A DNA stretch of 64,000 bases from Bacillota bacterium (GTDB taxonomy: Bacteria; Bacillota; Clostridia; Acetivibrionales; DSM-1351), in the NCBI GenBank assembly GCA_023390335.1, contig JAEWCZ010000032.1, positions 62,001 through 126,000 of the forward strand, in the 5' to 3' direction. Below are positions 42,509 through 50,009 of the stretch, in pieces. The first letter of the stretch is position 1. The number at the start of each line of letters is the position of its first letter. The position numbers were made by a program, and so were the translations under genes. Under the pieces are notes generated by a model. It searched no databases. It was not told the origin of the DNA and saw nothing but the letters and a program-made list of their open reading frames with translations.

Positions 42509-43855
42509 ATGAGTAGAGAAATTGAAAGCAAGATAGCAATGTTAAGTATGCTGGTTAAAGAAGTAAAAGCGGATAATTTAAATATTAGAGATTGTATTGA
42601 TATGCATCAATTTTGTGCTTTTTGGGGTGCATTTGATATTTTGAATTACTTTAATGATGTAGTAATTCTTGTACACGGTCCTTCTGGGTGCTTAGGAAAC
42701 AGAAGATTTCTTCCGGCAATGGGACACCTTGGTGAGTGTGATAATAAACCTCACTTATCAACTTCTTTTACAAATAGGGAAGTTGTATTCGGAGGAGAAA
42801 AGAAATTGGTAGATAGTCTGAATGAAGTAAACAGCCAATATAATCCTAAAATTATTGCTGTCTTAACCAATTGCTGTGCAGACATTATTGGAGATGATGT
42901 TGAAGGATGTATTGAAGGATTACCCGATGAAATAAGGGAAAAAGTAATTTATCTCAATTCAGGAGGGTATTCCGGAAAATCTTATCGTCGTGGTACAGAG
43001 ATGGCTTTTAAACTTTTAGCTAAACATCTGCAAATTAATCAACATACTAAAAATATAACTAGCCAAGAGAAAAGCGTAAATCTGTTTTTAAGAAGATGGA
43101 TTTGGGATCAGACAAAGCAGGAAGAAATTAATGAAATAAAGAGAATGTTTCAAATGATAGGCGTAAGATTAAATAAAATTTTTAATCAAGGCTTATCAAT
43201 TGAAGATTTTTATGAAATGCAAAATGCACAATTAAATGTTGCCCTTTGCTTGTTTTTTGGTATGGGTCTATTTAATGAACTGGATAATAAATTTGGTATT
43301 CCTTATTCAAAGGTCACAGCTCCTATGGGATTATTCGCTACTAAGAAGTGGCTACATGAAATTTCAAATACTCTTCAATTAGACGTAAATATTGAAGAAC
43401 TAGAGGAAGTAAAGGAATTAGAAGATCGACGTAAGCGATTAGTGAATGAAATAGGAAAAGGACGAAAGTGTATTATTTGGACACAGACTGGCGAACGTAT
43501 GCTTGCGTTGGTCAAACTAGCATATGAGTTGGAAATGGAGCCTATAGTGGTAGGTGTCGAGCCTTCGATAGTTAGGGACAAATTTCCTATATTTGAAAAG
43601 GAAATTTTAGAAGATGGACTAGACGTGAAGATATTTATTTCAAAGTATATTGAAGATGTTAATGAACTAATTGAGTATTTGGGAAACCCGGTGATTTTTT
43701 GCAATAATAATTACTTTCCTGACCAAACTGTTTTTAAGTATAGATTTGCACAAAATCCAATATACGGGTTTAATGGTACAAGAAAAATATATCAAGAAAT
43801 GTTCAATGCACTAAAAAAGAAAAGCAATAAATATTCCTTATTTGTGGAAGGTTAA
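42509..43855 (+). CDS. NifD-like (alpha) subunit of a nitrogenase-like reductase
   Basis: This 448-residue subunit has the three P-cluster cysteines of NifD: Cys36 in DMHQFCAFWG, Cys61 in HGPSGCLGN and Cys122 in TNCCADIIGDD. LNVALC places Cys247 where NifD has the FeMo-co Cys (LNLVHC in Azotobacter, followed in both by a KxGIP segment). At the second ligand site, NPIYGFNG has Tyr419 where NifD has His in GPYHGFDG. Dark-operative protochlorophyllide and F430-type enzymes do not have the cofactor Cys, so a cluster-based active site is implied. The shorter length than NifD (about 490) reflects missing insertions. It lies 12 bases after the NifH-like gene and 5 before the NifK-like gene. Confidence 0.92.
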   Translation: MSREIESKIAMLSMLVKEVKADNLNIRDCIDMHQFCAFWGAFDILNYFNDVVILVHGPSGCLGNRRFLPAMGHLGECDNKPHLSTSFTNREVVFGGEKKLVDSLNEVNSQYNPKIIAVLTNCCADIIGDDVEGCIEGLPDEIREKVIYLNSGGYSGKSYRRGTEMAFKLLAKHLQINQHTKNITSQEKSVNLFLRRWIWDQTKQEEINEIKRMFQMIGVRLNKIFNQGLSIEDFYEMQNAQLNVALCLFFGMGLFNELDNKFGIPYSKVTAPMGLFATKKWLHEISNTLQLDVNIEELEEVKELEDRRKRLVNEIGKGRKCIIWTQTGERMLALVKLAYELEMEPIVVGVEPSIVRDKFPIFEKEILEDGLDVKIFISKYIEDVNELIEYLGNPVIFCNNNYFPDQTVFKYRFAQNPIYGFNGTRKIYQEMFNALKKKSNKYSLFVEG

Positions 43856-43860
43856 TAAAT

Positions 43861-45138
43861 ATGAGAAATACAAATCTATGCATCGATTCAATTGAAAAAT
43901 GTGGCATACTAGGAGTTAGCCATGTAATTGCCCAAATAACAAATTCCTCGGTTGTTATTCATGGACCTAAAGGATGCGTTTATCCAGCTTATGAAGCCTC
44001 AATTAATTATCCTTTAAATATAAACTACACAGAGATGTGTGAAAAGTCCACTGTTTTTGGTGGAGAACATGATGTGAGTGAAAAAATAGTTGATGAGTTC
44101 TACGAAAATAGACCAGATTTAATGGCTGTTGTAACTACTTGCTCATCTGAAATTATTGGAGATGATATTGAAGGATTAATAAAAATTGCGAACTTACCTA
44201 TTCCTGTAATCCGAGTTGACGGTGGAGGATTTCTTAACACGCAGACATCTGGCATGAATATGGCTATGAAAGCTTTAATTGAAAAATTATGTGTAAACAT
44301 TGATAACTCTTATCCGATAGTAAATTTAATTAGCCCAATTTGTATAAATTCAAGTTGGCAAGAGGATATGAAATATCTAACTAACTTACTAAATGAATTT
44401 GGAATTAAAGCAAGACCTTTATTTTGTAGTGCAACCGTTGAGGATATAAGAGACTATGGTCGTGCATGTTTAAATGTAGTAATATGTTCATCAATTGGGA
44501 TGGAAACTGCCGAATATATGAGTAAAAACTATGGGATTCCATATATATATCTGCCATATCCTATGGGTTTAGAAAGAACGGATTTTTTTATTAATAGTAT
44601 ACTAGAGACTCTACAAGATAAGAAAGATATATCATCCCTACTTGATGAAAAAAAAGCCTCTATTAAAAGACAATTTAATAACGGCATGGGGAAAGTAAAC
44701 ACATTTAGGCTTTTTGAATATATTAAACAGTTAAAAAAGATGATTGTTGCGCCTTCAGAAATTGCTTTAGCTTTTTTAAATATTATAGTAAATGAATTTG
44801 AAGACAAAATAGACATAGTAATTGTAAAGGATTTATCGGTTGAAGGTGCTGATGAAATTAAAGCTAAGTTTAAGGAAGTGTCGCCCTCAACAGAAATAAT
44901 TATTTCAGATGATAATCAGGAAATAAAGGAATATATACAAAACTTAAATCCTCAGGTTCTGTTGGGAAGTGACACTGAATTTTATTTTGCAAAAGAATCA
45001 TATGAACCCGCATATATTAATATTTGTTATCCAGGTGCAAGAGAAATACGCTTTAACCGACACCCTGCAGTAGGATACGAAGGAACATTGTATTTCTTTG
45101 AGGAATGGTATAATAAAATTATAAATAAATACTATTAA
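43861..45138 (+). CDS. NifK-like (beta) subunit of a nitrogenase-like reductase
   Basis: This 425-residue subunit has P-cluster cysteines Cys14 in IEKCGILGV, Cys39 in HGPKGCVYP and Cys94 in TTCSSEIIGDDIEGL. The C-terminal RHPAVGYEGTLYF matches the NifK RH...GYEG segment. With the alpha subunit it completes an eight-iron P-cluster site. LNVVICSSIG has a Cys at the position corresponding to the cofactor Cys of the alpha chain; in NifK this site is not used. The N-terminal extension of NifK that wraps the alpha subunit is missing. Confidence 0.92.
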   Translation: MRNTNLCIDSIEKCGILGVSHVIAQITNSSVVIHGPKGCVYPAYEASINYPLNINYTEMCEKSTVFGGEHDVSEKIVDEFYENRPDLMAVVTTCSSEIIGDDIEGLIKIANLPIPVIRVDGGGFLNTQTSGMNMAMKALIEKLCVNIDNSYPIVNLISPICINSSWQEDMKYLTNLLNEFGIKARPLFCSATVEDIRDYGRACLNVVICSSIGMETAEYMSKNYGIPYIYLPYPMGLERTDFFINSILETLQDKKDISSLLDEKKASIKRQFNNGMGKVNTFRLFEYIKQLKKMIVAPSEIALAFLNIIVNEFEDKIDIVIVKDLSVEGADEIKAKFKEVSPSTEIIISDDNQEIKEYIQNLNPQVLLGSDTEFYFAKESYEPAYINICYPGAREIRFNRHPAVGYEGTLYFFEEWYNKIINKYY

Positions 45139-45163
45139 ATTCCAATGTGAGAGGAGGTTAAGT

Positions 45164-45343
45164 ATGAGCCAAGAGGATTTTAAAAACAAAACTAATGAAC
45201 AAATTGACGAAGAAAGTGTTGTAAAAGACTCTGCTAACAAAGAAAATGACTGTTGTACTGGAGATTGTGCCTGCAATCTTTTTAGTTACAAAAGGCCAAC
45301 AGAGGATGATGCAAAAAAAAGCAAGAGAAAAACCTGCTGCTAA
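45164..45343 (+). CDS. Small Cys-rich protein, 59 residues
   Basis: A clear GAGGAGG site precedes ATG 45164, 25 bases after the NifK-like stop. The product starts MSQEDFKNKTNEQIDEE, acidic and hydrophilic, then has a cysteine cluster CCTGDCACN and ends KSKRKTCC, giving six Cys in 59 residues. No signal peptide is present. It is the last gene before a strong terminator. Possible roles are an accessory subunit, a metallochaperone or Fe-S carrier for the nitrogenase-like complex, or a peptide substrate. I do not recognise the family; it is not LysW-like (no EDWGE end). Confidence 0.72.
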   Translation: MSQEDFKNKTNEQIDEESVVKDSANKENDCCTGDCACNLFSYKRPTEDDAKKSKRKTCC

Positions 45344-45370
45344 GTCACAATTTAAAATGCGAGGTATTCA

Positions 45371-45420
45371 AAGTAATCTACTGTTAAATAATTGTTTTTC
45401 AGTAGATTACTTGATTTTTC
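45371..45420 (+). terminator. Intrinsic terminator of the nitrogenase-like operon
   Basis: A perfect 13-base stem (45371-45383 with 45400-45412) is followed by GATTTTTC. It ends the unit from the acetyltransferase to the Cys-rich peptide gene. Confidence 0.88.
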
Positions 45421-45505
45421 ATATTAATCTAAAGTATATCATCATTATATAATTGTGTTATAATAGGAAAAGGAAAATACTTGTTAAAGGAATGGTGATT
45501 TCTAT

Positions 45506-46723
45506 ATGTCATGTGATTGTTGTATCGATTCCACGGAATTGATAAAGAAAGCAGAAAAGTCTTTAATGTATGTTACTAATCGTCCAGATATAATTTTTAC
45601 AAAAGGTAAAGGTTCTTATCTATGGGATAGTAATTGCAATAAATATTTAGATATGATAGCTGGCTGGGCCGTGTGTTGTTTAGGGCATTCTCCCGAAGTA
45701 ATGGTTGATGCATTGACACGTCAAGCTAAATTACTAATAAACCCAAGCCCCTCTTTTTATAATGAACCTGCAATAGAATTTGCAAGTATGCTTACAAAAA
45801 TCTCCTGTATGGATAAAGTTTTTTTCATTAATTCTGGGGCAGAAGCGAACGAGGGTGCTATAAAACTAGCTAGAAAATATGGGCAAAAATATTTGAATGG
45901 AGCTTTTGAAATTATTACCGCTTGGAATAGTTTCCATGGAAGAACATTAGCTACAATGTCGGCTTCCGGTAAAAAAGTATGGGAAAACCTATATCAGCCA
46001 AGACCTCAAGGCTTCTCAAAGGTACACTACAATGATATTGAGTCATTAAAACAAGCTATTTCTAAAGATACTTGTGCTATTATGCTTGAGCTTGTTCAAG
46101 GTGAAGGTGGTGTTATAGTAGCCGATAAGACTTATATTAAACAAGTAAGGCAACTTTGTGATGAAAATAACATTTTGCTTATTATAGATGAAGTACAAAC
46201 TGGATTAGGCAGATTAGGCCATATGTTTGCATATGAAGATTACGGAATTGAGCCTGACATAATGACACTTGCTAAGGGAATTGGAGGGGGTTTCCCACTC
46301 TCAGCCCTCCTTGCTAAGGATAAAGTATGTTGTTTTGAAGCTGGAGATCAAGGTGGAACTTATAGTATGACACCTTTGGGCGCTGCCGTAGGTAAAGCAG
46401 TAGTTGAGGAAATTATCAACTCTGATTTGTGTAATAACGCAAATAAAATGGGTGAATATTTTACTGAGCAGTTACATAAATTGATGAATCAACATAAAGT
46501 CATCAAGGAAATTAGAGGAAGTGGACTATTAATTGCAATAGGGTTACATGAAGAAATTGCTAATCAGGTTAAAGATGAATGCATGAATAATTTCTTAATT
46601 ATAAATGCTCCAAATACAAAAACATTGAGGTTTATGCCAGCTTTAAATATTTCGACTGCTGAAGTTGATGAGGCTATAAGTATTTTAAATAGTGCTTTAA
46701 ATAAAGTATCTACAATATCTTAA
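45506..46723 (+). CDS. Class III (ArgD/AstC-type) PLP aminotransferase
   Basis: This 405-residue PLP enzyme has the PLP Lys in LAKGIGGGFPLSA, NSGAEANEGAIKLARKYG and IIDEVQTGLGR, typical of acetylornithine/4-aminobutyrate-type transaminases. It begins MSCDCCIDSTE, an unusual Cys-rich start. It would aminate a keto or aldehyde group of an intermediate or an omega-position. It pairs with the DapA-type lyase encoded 13 bases downstream. Confidence 0.88.
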   Translation: MSCDCCIDSTELIKKAEKSLMYVTNRPDIIFTKGKGSYLWDSNCNKYLDMIAGWAVCCLGHSPEVMVDALTRQAKLLINPSPSFYNEPAIEFASMLTKISCMDKVFFINSGAEANEGAIKLARKYGQKYLNGAFEIITAWNSFHGRTLATMSASGKKVWENLYQPRPQGFSKVHYNDIESLKQAISKDTCAIMLELVQGEGGVIVADKTYIKQVRQLCDENNILLIIDEVQTGLGRLGHMFAYEDYGIEPDIMTLAKGIGGGFPLSALLAKDKVCCFEAGDQGGTYSMTPLGAAVGKAVVEEIINSDLCNNANKMGEYFTEQLHKLMNQHKVIKEIRGSGLLIAIGLHEEIANQVKDECMNNFLIINAPNTKTLRFMPALNISTAEVDEAISILNSALNKVSTIS

Positions 46724-46736
46724 AAGAGGTGTCAAA

Positions 46737-47615
46737 ATGAGGTTAGAAGGCGTATATGTAGCTGTTGTTACTCCATTTGAAAATGGAAAGATAGCTGAAA
46801 AAATATATGAAGAATACATAGAAAATTTAATTTCGTCTGGAATAGCCGGGATTGTTGTTTGTGGAAGTACTGGAGAATCTTCCATGCTTACAATGGAAGA
46901 GCATATTCACCTATTTAAACTTTCTAAGGAAATAGTGAATAAAAGAATACAAGTAATAGCAAACTCTGGAGCGAATTCAACTCATGAAGCTATCTATTTA
47001 ACTAAGGAAGCAGAAAAAATTGGAGTTGATGCTTCGTTATCTGTTGTGCCTTATTATGTAAAACCAACACAAGAAGGATTATTTCTTCATTTTAAGGCTA
47101 TTCATGATGAAACTAAAAATATTCCATTAATTATATATAATGTACCTGGTAGGACTGTGGTAGATATTAGTGTAGAGACAGTTGTTAGACTATCTGCATT
47201 GGAAAGATATATTGGTATAAAAGAAGCATCCTCCGACATGGAAAAAGTAAGCGTTATGGTATCTCAAACGAAGCCAAACTTTAGTGTATTATCAGGTAAT
47301 GATTCAACATTTTTGCCATTGCTTTCAGTTGGAGGAAAAGGCGTAATTTCCGTAATCGGAAACATAATGCCAAAGGAATTAGTTGCTTTATATGATAGTG
47401 TAGAAAAGGGTGATTTAAAGAAAGCTATTGATCTTAATACTAAAATGTTACCTCTTTATCAGGCACTCTCTCTTGAATCAAATCCAATTCCTGTTAATTA
47501 TGCTTTGTATAAAATGGGTCAGATACCAGATGAATTAAAATTACCGCTTACTACATTGAGTGAACCAAATCAGAAGAAAATGGAACAGGTTTTAAAAGAC
47601 TTATTACTAATATAA
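46737..47615 (+). CDS. DapA-family (dihydrodipicolinate synthase / N-acetylneuraminate lyase) aldolase
   Basis: This 292-residue TIM-barrel enzyme has GSTGESSML, the catalytic Tyr in IIYNVPGRT and the Schiff-base Lys in YIGIKEASSD. These motifs match dihydrodipicolinate synthase closely, so pyruvate is the likely donor. Inside this cluster it may be a dedicated copy giving a lysine-branch building block, or act on another aldehyde. AGAGGTG lies before ATG 46737. Confidence 0.87.
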   Translation: MRLEGVYVAVVTPFENGKIAEKIYEEYIENLISSGIAGIVVCGSTGESSMLTMEEHIHLFKLSKEIVNKRIQVIANSGANSTHEAIYLTKEAEKIGVDASLSVVPYYVKPTQEGLFLHFKAIHDETKNIPLIIYNVPGRTVVDISVETVVRLSALERYIGIKEASSDMEKVSVMVSQTKPNFSVLSGNDSTFLPLLSVGGKGVISVIGNIMPKELVALYDSVEKGDLKKAIDLNTKMLPLYQALSLESNPIPVNYALYKMGQIPDELKLPLTTLSEPNQKKMEQVLKDLLLI

Positions 47616-47649
47616 TCAAATTATATTAATATGCATCAGGAATTATCAC

Positions 47650-47707
47650 AAATAGTTAATAGGGTGATGATTAATTATTTCTAAATCATCTATCTTATTA
47701 ACTATTT
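47650..47707 (+). terminator. Long imperfect hairpin upstream of the NifB-like gene
   Basis: AAATAGTTAATA and TTATTAACTATTT pair, extended inward by GATGATT with AATCATC. A second small stem (AATTGT/ACAATT, 47721-47740) is followed by a T run at 47742-47749. They could form a terminator after the DapA-type gene or a leader controlling the NifB-like gene. Confidence 0.5.
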
Positions 47708-47787
47708 ATTTAAGAGGTTAAATTGTGTTAAGTAACAATTGTTTTTTTTATTATAGCTAAATTACTATATTGAAAGCAGGTATATAC

Positions 47788-48597
47788 ATGAATAAAATTC
47801 TTCACCCTTGCTTTGATGAAGCTGAATCAGGATGTCGAATTCATCTACCGATAGCGAATAAATGTAATACTAAATGTAATTATTGCAAGATGACGTTCTC
47901 AAAATATGATATAAGACCCGGTGTTACTGAAAAATTATTAGATGTCAGCGATATAGATACTTATATTAATGAAAGCATAGAAATGTATAATGATTGTAAG
48001 ATTATTGGAATAGCAGGGCCGGGTGACCCACTTGCAAATCCAGATAATGTTTTTTCTGCATTAGAAATTGTAAGTCAAAATTATCCTGATTTCAAAAAAT
48101 GCATGTGTACAAATGGGTTTGGGGTAGAAGACTGTGCTGATAAGATAAAAGAAATTGGTATAGATTATATTACGCTCACTATTAATTCTATAAATGCAAG
48201 TACCCTAAGTAATATATACAAATTTATTTATTACCGTGATAAATACTACGAAGGAGATAGTGCAGCACAACTCATTTTGAGATTACAAAAGTCTGCATTG
48301 GATATTCTTAGTAGTATCAAGGATCTAAAAATTAAAATAAATATTGTACTTATACCAGGAATCAACGATAAAGAAATAGATGAATTAATACAATTCCTTT
48401 GCAAGTTTAAAATTGATATAATAAATATTATCCCCTTGCTTTCTGTAAGTGGAACTGAGTTTGGAACGATTGAGCCTTTAACACATAGTGAATTTTGTAA
48501 GTTTAAGAAAGGCCTTGAAAATAGGTATCCTAATGTTAAGTTTAAACAGAGTTGTCAAAGGTGCCGTTCTGATGCAAGAGGAAGAATACATACATAG
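47788..48597 (+). CDS. NifB-like radical SAM protein
   Basis: This protein of about 269 residues starts NKILHPCFDEAES, continues to CNTKCNYCKMTF (the CxxxCxxC radical-SAM site) and RPGVTEKLL, and closes with CQRCRSDARG. NifB proteins share each landmark: the HPC opening, the SAM-cluster motif followed by RPG, and a final CxxCRADA. These extra cysteines bind the precursor clusters that NifB joins into its Fe8S9C product. The NifX-like extension is absent. I infer a source of NifB-co or a related cluster for the NifD/K-like enzyme. The start is ATG 47788; an in-frame TTG at 47770 is less likely. Confidence 0.87.
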   Translation: MNKILHPCFDEAESGCRIHLPIANKCNTKCNYCKMTFSKYDIRPGVTEKLLDVSDIDTYINESIEMYNDCKIIGIAGPGDPLANPDNVFSALEIVSQNYPDFKKCMCTNGFGVEDCADKIKEIGIDYITLTINSINASTLSNIYKFIYYRDKYYEGDSAAQLILRLQKSALDILSSIKDLKIKINIVLIPGINDKEIDELIQFLCKFKIDIINIIPLLSVSGTEFGTIEPLTHSEFCKFKKGLENRYPNVKFKQSCQRCRSDARGRIHT

Positions 48598-48636
48598 TAG
48601 CTTTTAAGACTACTAAATAATAGGGAGAGATTTTAA

Positions 48637-49089
48637 ATGAATACATCAAATAATGAAAAAGAATTAAGAGAACTTGTAAGACAAATTGAAGCAAAGCTAG
48701 GAATACTAAATGAAATGAAGTCTTCATGCTGTGGAGTATCTTTTACACAATGCCATGCAATAACAGAAATTGGACGAGCTTGCAATATTTCACTAAACGA
48801 GCTAGCAGAAAGATTAAATGTTGATAATAGCACAATGAGTAGAAACGTTAACAATATTGTTTTCAAAGGTTTAGCTAATAGAGAGCTTGATAAAAATGAT
48901 AGAAGGTATGTTACTATTTCATTAACTGAAGATGGTAAAAATATGTACGACAAAATAGAACTTACAATGAACAATTACTTTAAAAAAATATACGAAAATA
49001 TTCCACAGGACAAGCGTGAACAGGTTGTTGAAAGTCTTGAACTGTTATCAGATGCCATAACAAAAAATGTTTGTTGTAATAAAGAGTAA
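48637..49089 (+). CDS. MarR-family regulator with cysteine motifs
   Basis: This 150-residue DNA-binding dimer has the winged helix ISLNELAERLNVDNSTMSRNVN and wing LDKNDRRYVTISLTEDG. Two cysteine pairs stand out: SSCCGVSFTQCH before the HTH and VCCNKE at the C-terminus. Some MarR relatives with a CCG...QCH motif respond to thiols or soft metals, so it may sense redox, sulfide or metal state. It lies between the NifB-like gene and etfB in the same direction and may control the whole cluster. GGGAGAG lies before ATG 48637. Confidence 0.88.
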   Translation: MNTSNNEKELRELVRQIEAKLGILNEMKSSCCGVSFTQCHAITEIGRACNISLNELAERLNVDNSTMSRNVNNIVFKGLANRELDKNDRRYVTISLTEDGKNMYDKIELTMNNYFKKIYENIPQDKREQVVESLELLSDAITKNVCCNKE

Positions 49090-49159
49090 AAAATCATATA
49101 TAAGTTGTGCATATTGTTAATTGATGTACAGTTTGTATTTAAAGTGGAGTTGGTTTGTA

Positions 49160-49951
49160 TTGGATATTATCGTTTGTGTTAAACAAGTGCCGGAAACTAC
49201 GAATGTAAAGATTAATAAAGATACTAACACTATTATTCGTGAAGGTAACAATAGCATTATTAATCCGTTTGATCTTTATGCGGTAGAAGAAGCTATTAGA
49301 TTGAAGGAGTCCTTAGGTGGTAATGTAACTGCAATTAGTATGGGGATACCACATGTAGAAGAATTACTAAGAGAAGTAATAGCAATGGGGGCAGACAATG
49401 CAGTTCTATTAAGTGATAGAGCTTTTGCTGGTGCTGACACGCTTGCTACTTCCTATACCTTAGCAGCCGGAATACGAAAAATTAGTAGTTATGATTTAAT
49501 TATTTGTGGAAGACAATCAACGGATGGTGATACTGCTCAAGTAGGTCCGAGCCTTGCTGAAAAACTTGGAATACCACATATAACATGTGTAAGTAAAATT
49601 GAAGAAATATCAAAGGATTGTATAAAATGTTATAGACTTTTAGAAGATGGATATGAAGTTGTTGAAATGCGTCTACCTGGACTGATAACAGTTGTAAAGG
49701 AGATCAATGAACCTAGACTTCCTTCCATATTCGGATTAAGAAAAGCAATGCGAGCTGAAATCCCCATCTGGACAGCTAATGATATCAATATTGATAATAC
49801 CTTATGTGGGATTTCAGGTTCACCTACCTATGTTGTAGACACATTTTCACCTAATCATCAGATCGAAAATGAAATACTTAACGGAGAACCTGAAGAGCAA
49901 GCAAAGATAGTTATCAATAAACTTATGGATATTATATATAAAAAGGGTTGA
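49160..49951 (+). CDS. etfB: Electron transfer flavoprotein beta subunit (FixA/EtfB)
   Basis: This protein of about 263 residues opens DIIVCVKQVPETTNVKI, with GRQSTDGDTAQVGPSLAEKLG and the C-terminal GLRKAMRAEIP segment. It binds a flavin or AMP and forms a dimer with the alpha subunit encoded next. I chose TTG 49160 because homologues begin there and AGTGGAG lies upstream; an ATG at 49124 adds an unlikely Trp-rich leader. It may pass electrons to or from the acyl-CoA dehydrogenase and, as FixAB does for nitrogenase, generate low-potential electrons. Confidence 0.92.
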   Translation: MDIIVCVKQVPETTNVKINKDTNTIIREGNNSIINPFDLYAVEEAIRLKESLGGNVTAISMGIPHVEELLREVIAMGADNAVLLSDRAFAGADTLATSYTLAAGIRKISSYDLIICGRQSTDGDTAQVGPSLAEKLGIPHITCVSKIEEISKDCIKCYRLLEDGYEVVEMRLPGLITVVKEINEPRLPSIFGLRKAMRAEIPIWTANDINIDNTLCGISGSPTYVVDTFSPNHQIENEILNGEPEEQAKIVINKLMDIIYKKG

Positions 49952-50009
49952 GAGTAAGAAACTTAGATGTTGACTATTCTCACAAGAAATAATGGGTTGG
50001 AGTGTTTAA

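Noticed and set aside
41666..45138. NifHDK-like genes as a true N2-fixing nitrogenase.
   Set aside because: The FeMo-co His is replaced by Tyr, no NifE/NifN pair is nearby, and the neighbours are biosynthetic genes. The D subunit is also shorter than NifD.
41666..45138. Chlorophyll-type DPOR/COR or the F430 reductase CfbCD.
   Set aside because: The linked NifB-like gene and the conserved cofactor Cys247 are not features of those enzymes, and no tetrapyrrole genes are present.
45164..45343. Small acidic protein as a LysW-type amino-group carrier, given the homocitrate-type synthase, LeuCD-like isomerase, aminotransferase and acetyltransferase.
   Set aside because: It lacks the EDWGE-type C-terminus of LysW, ending instead in Cys-Cys, and no LysX/LysZ/LysY genes are present.
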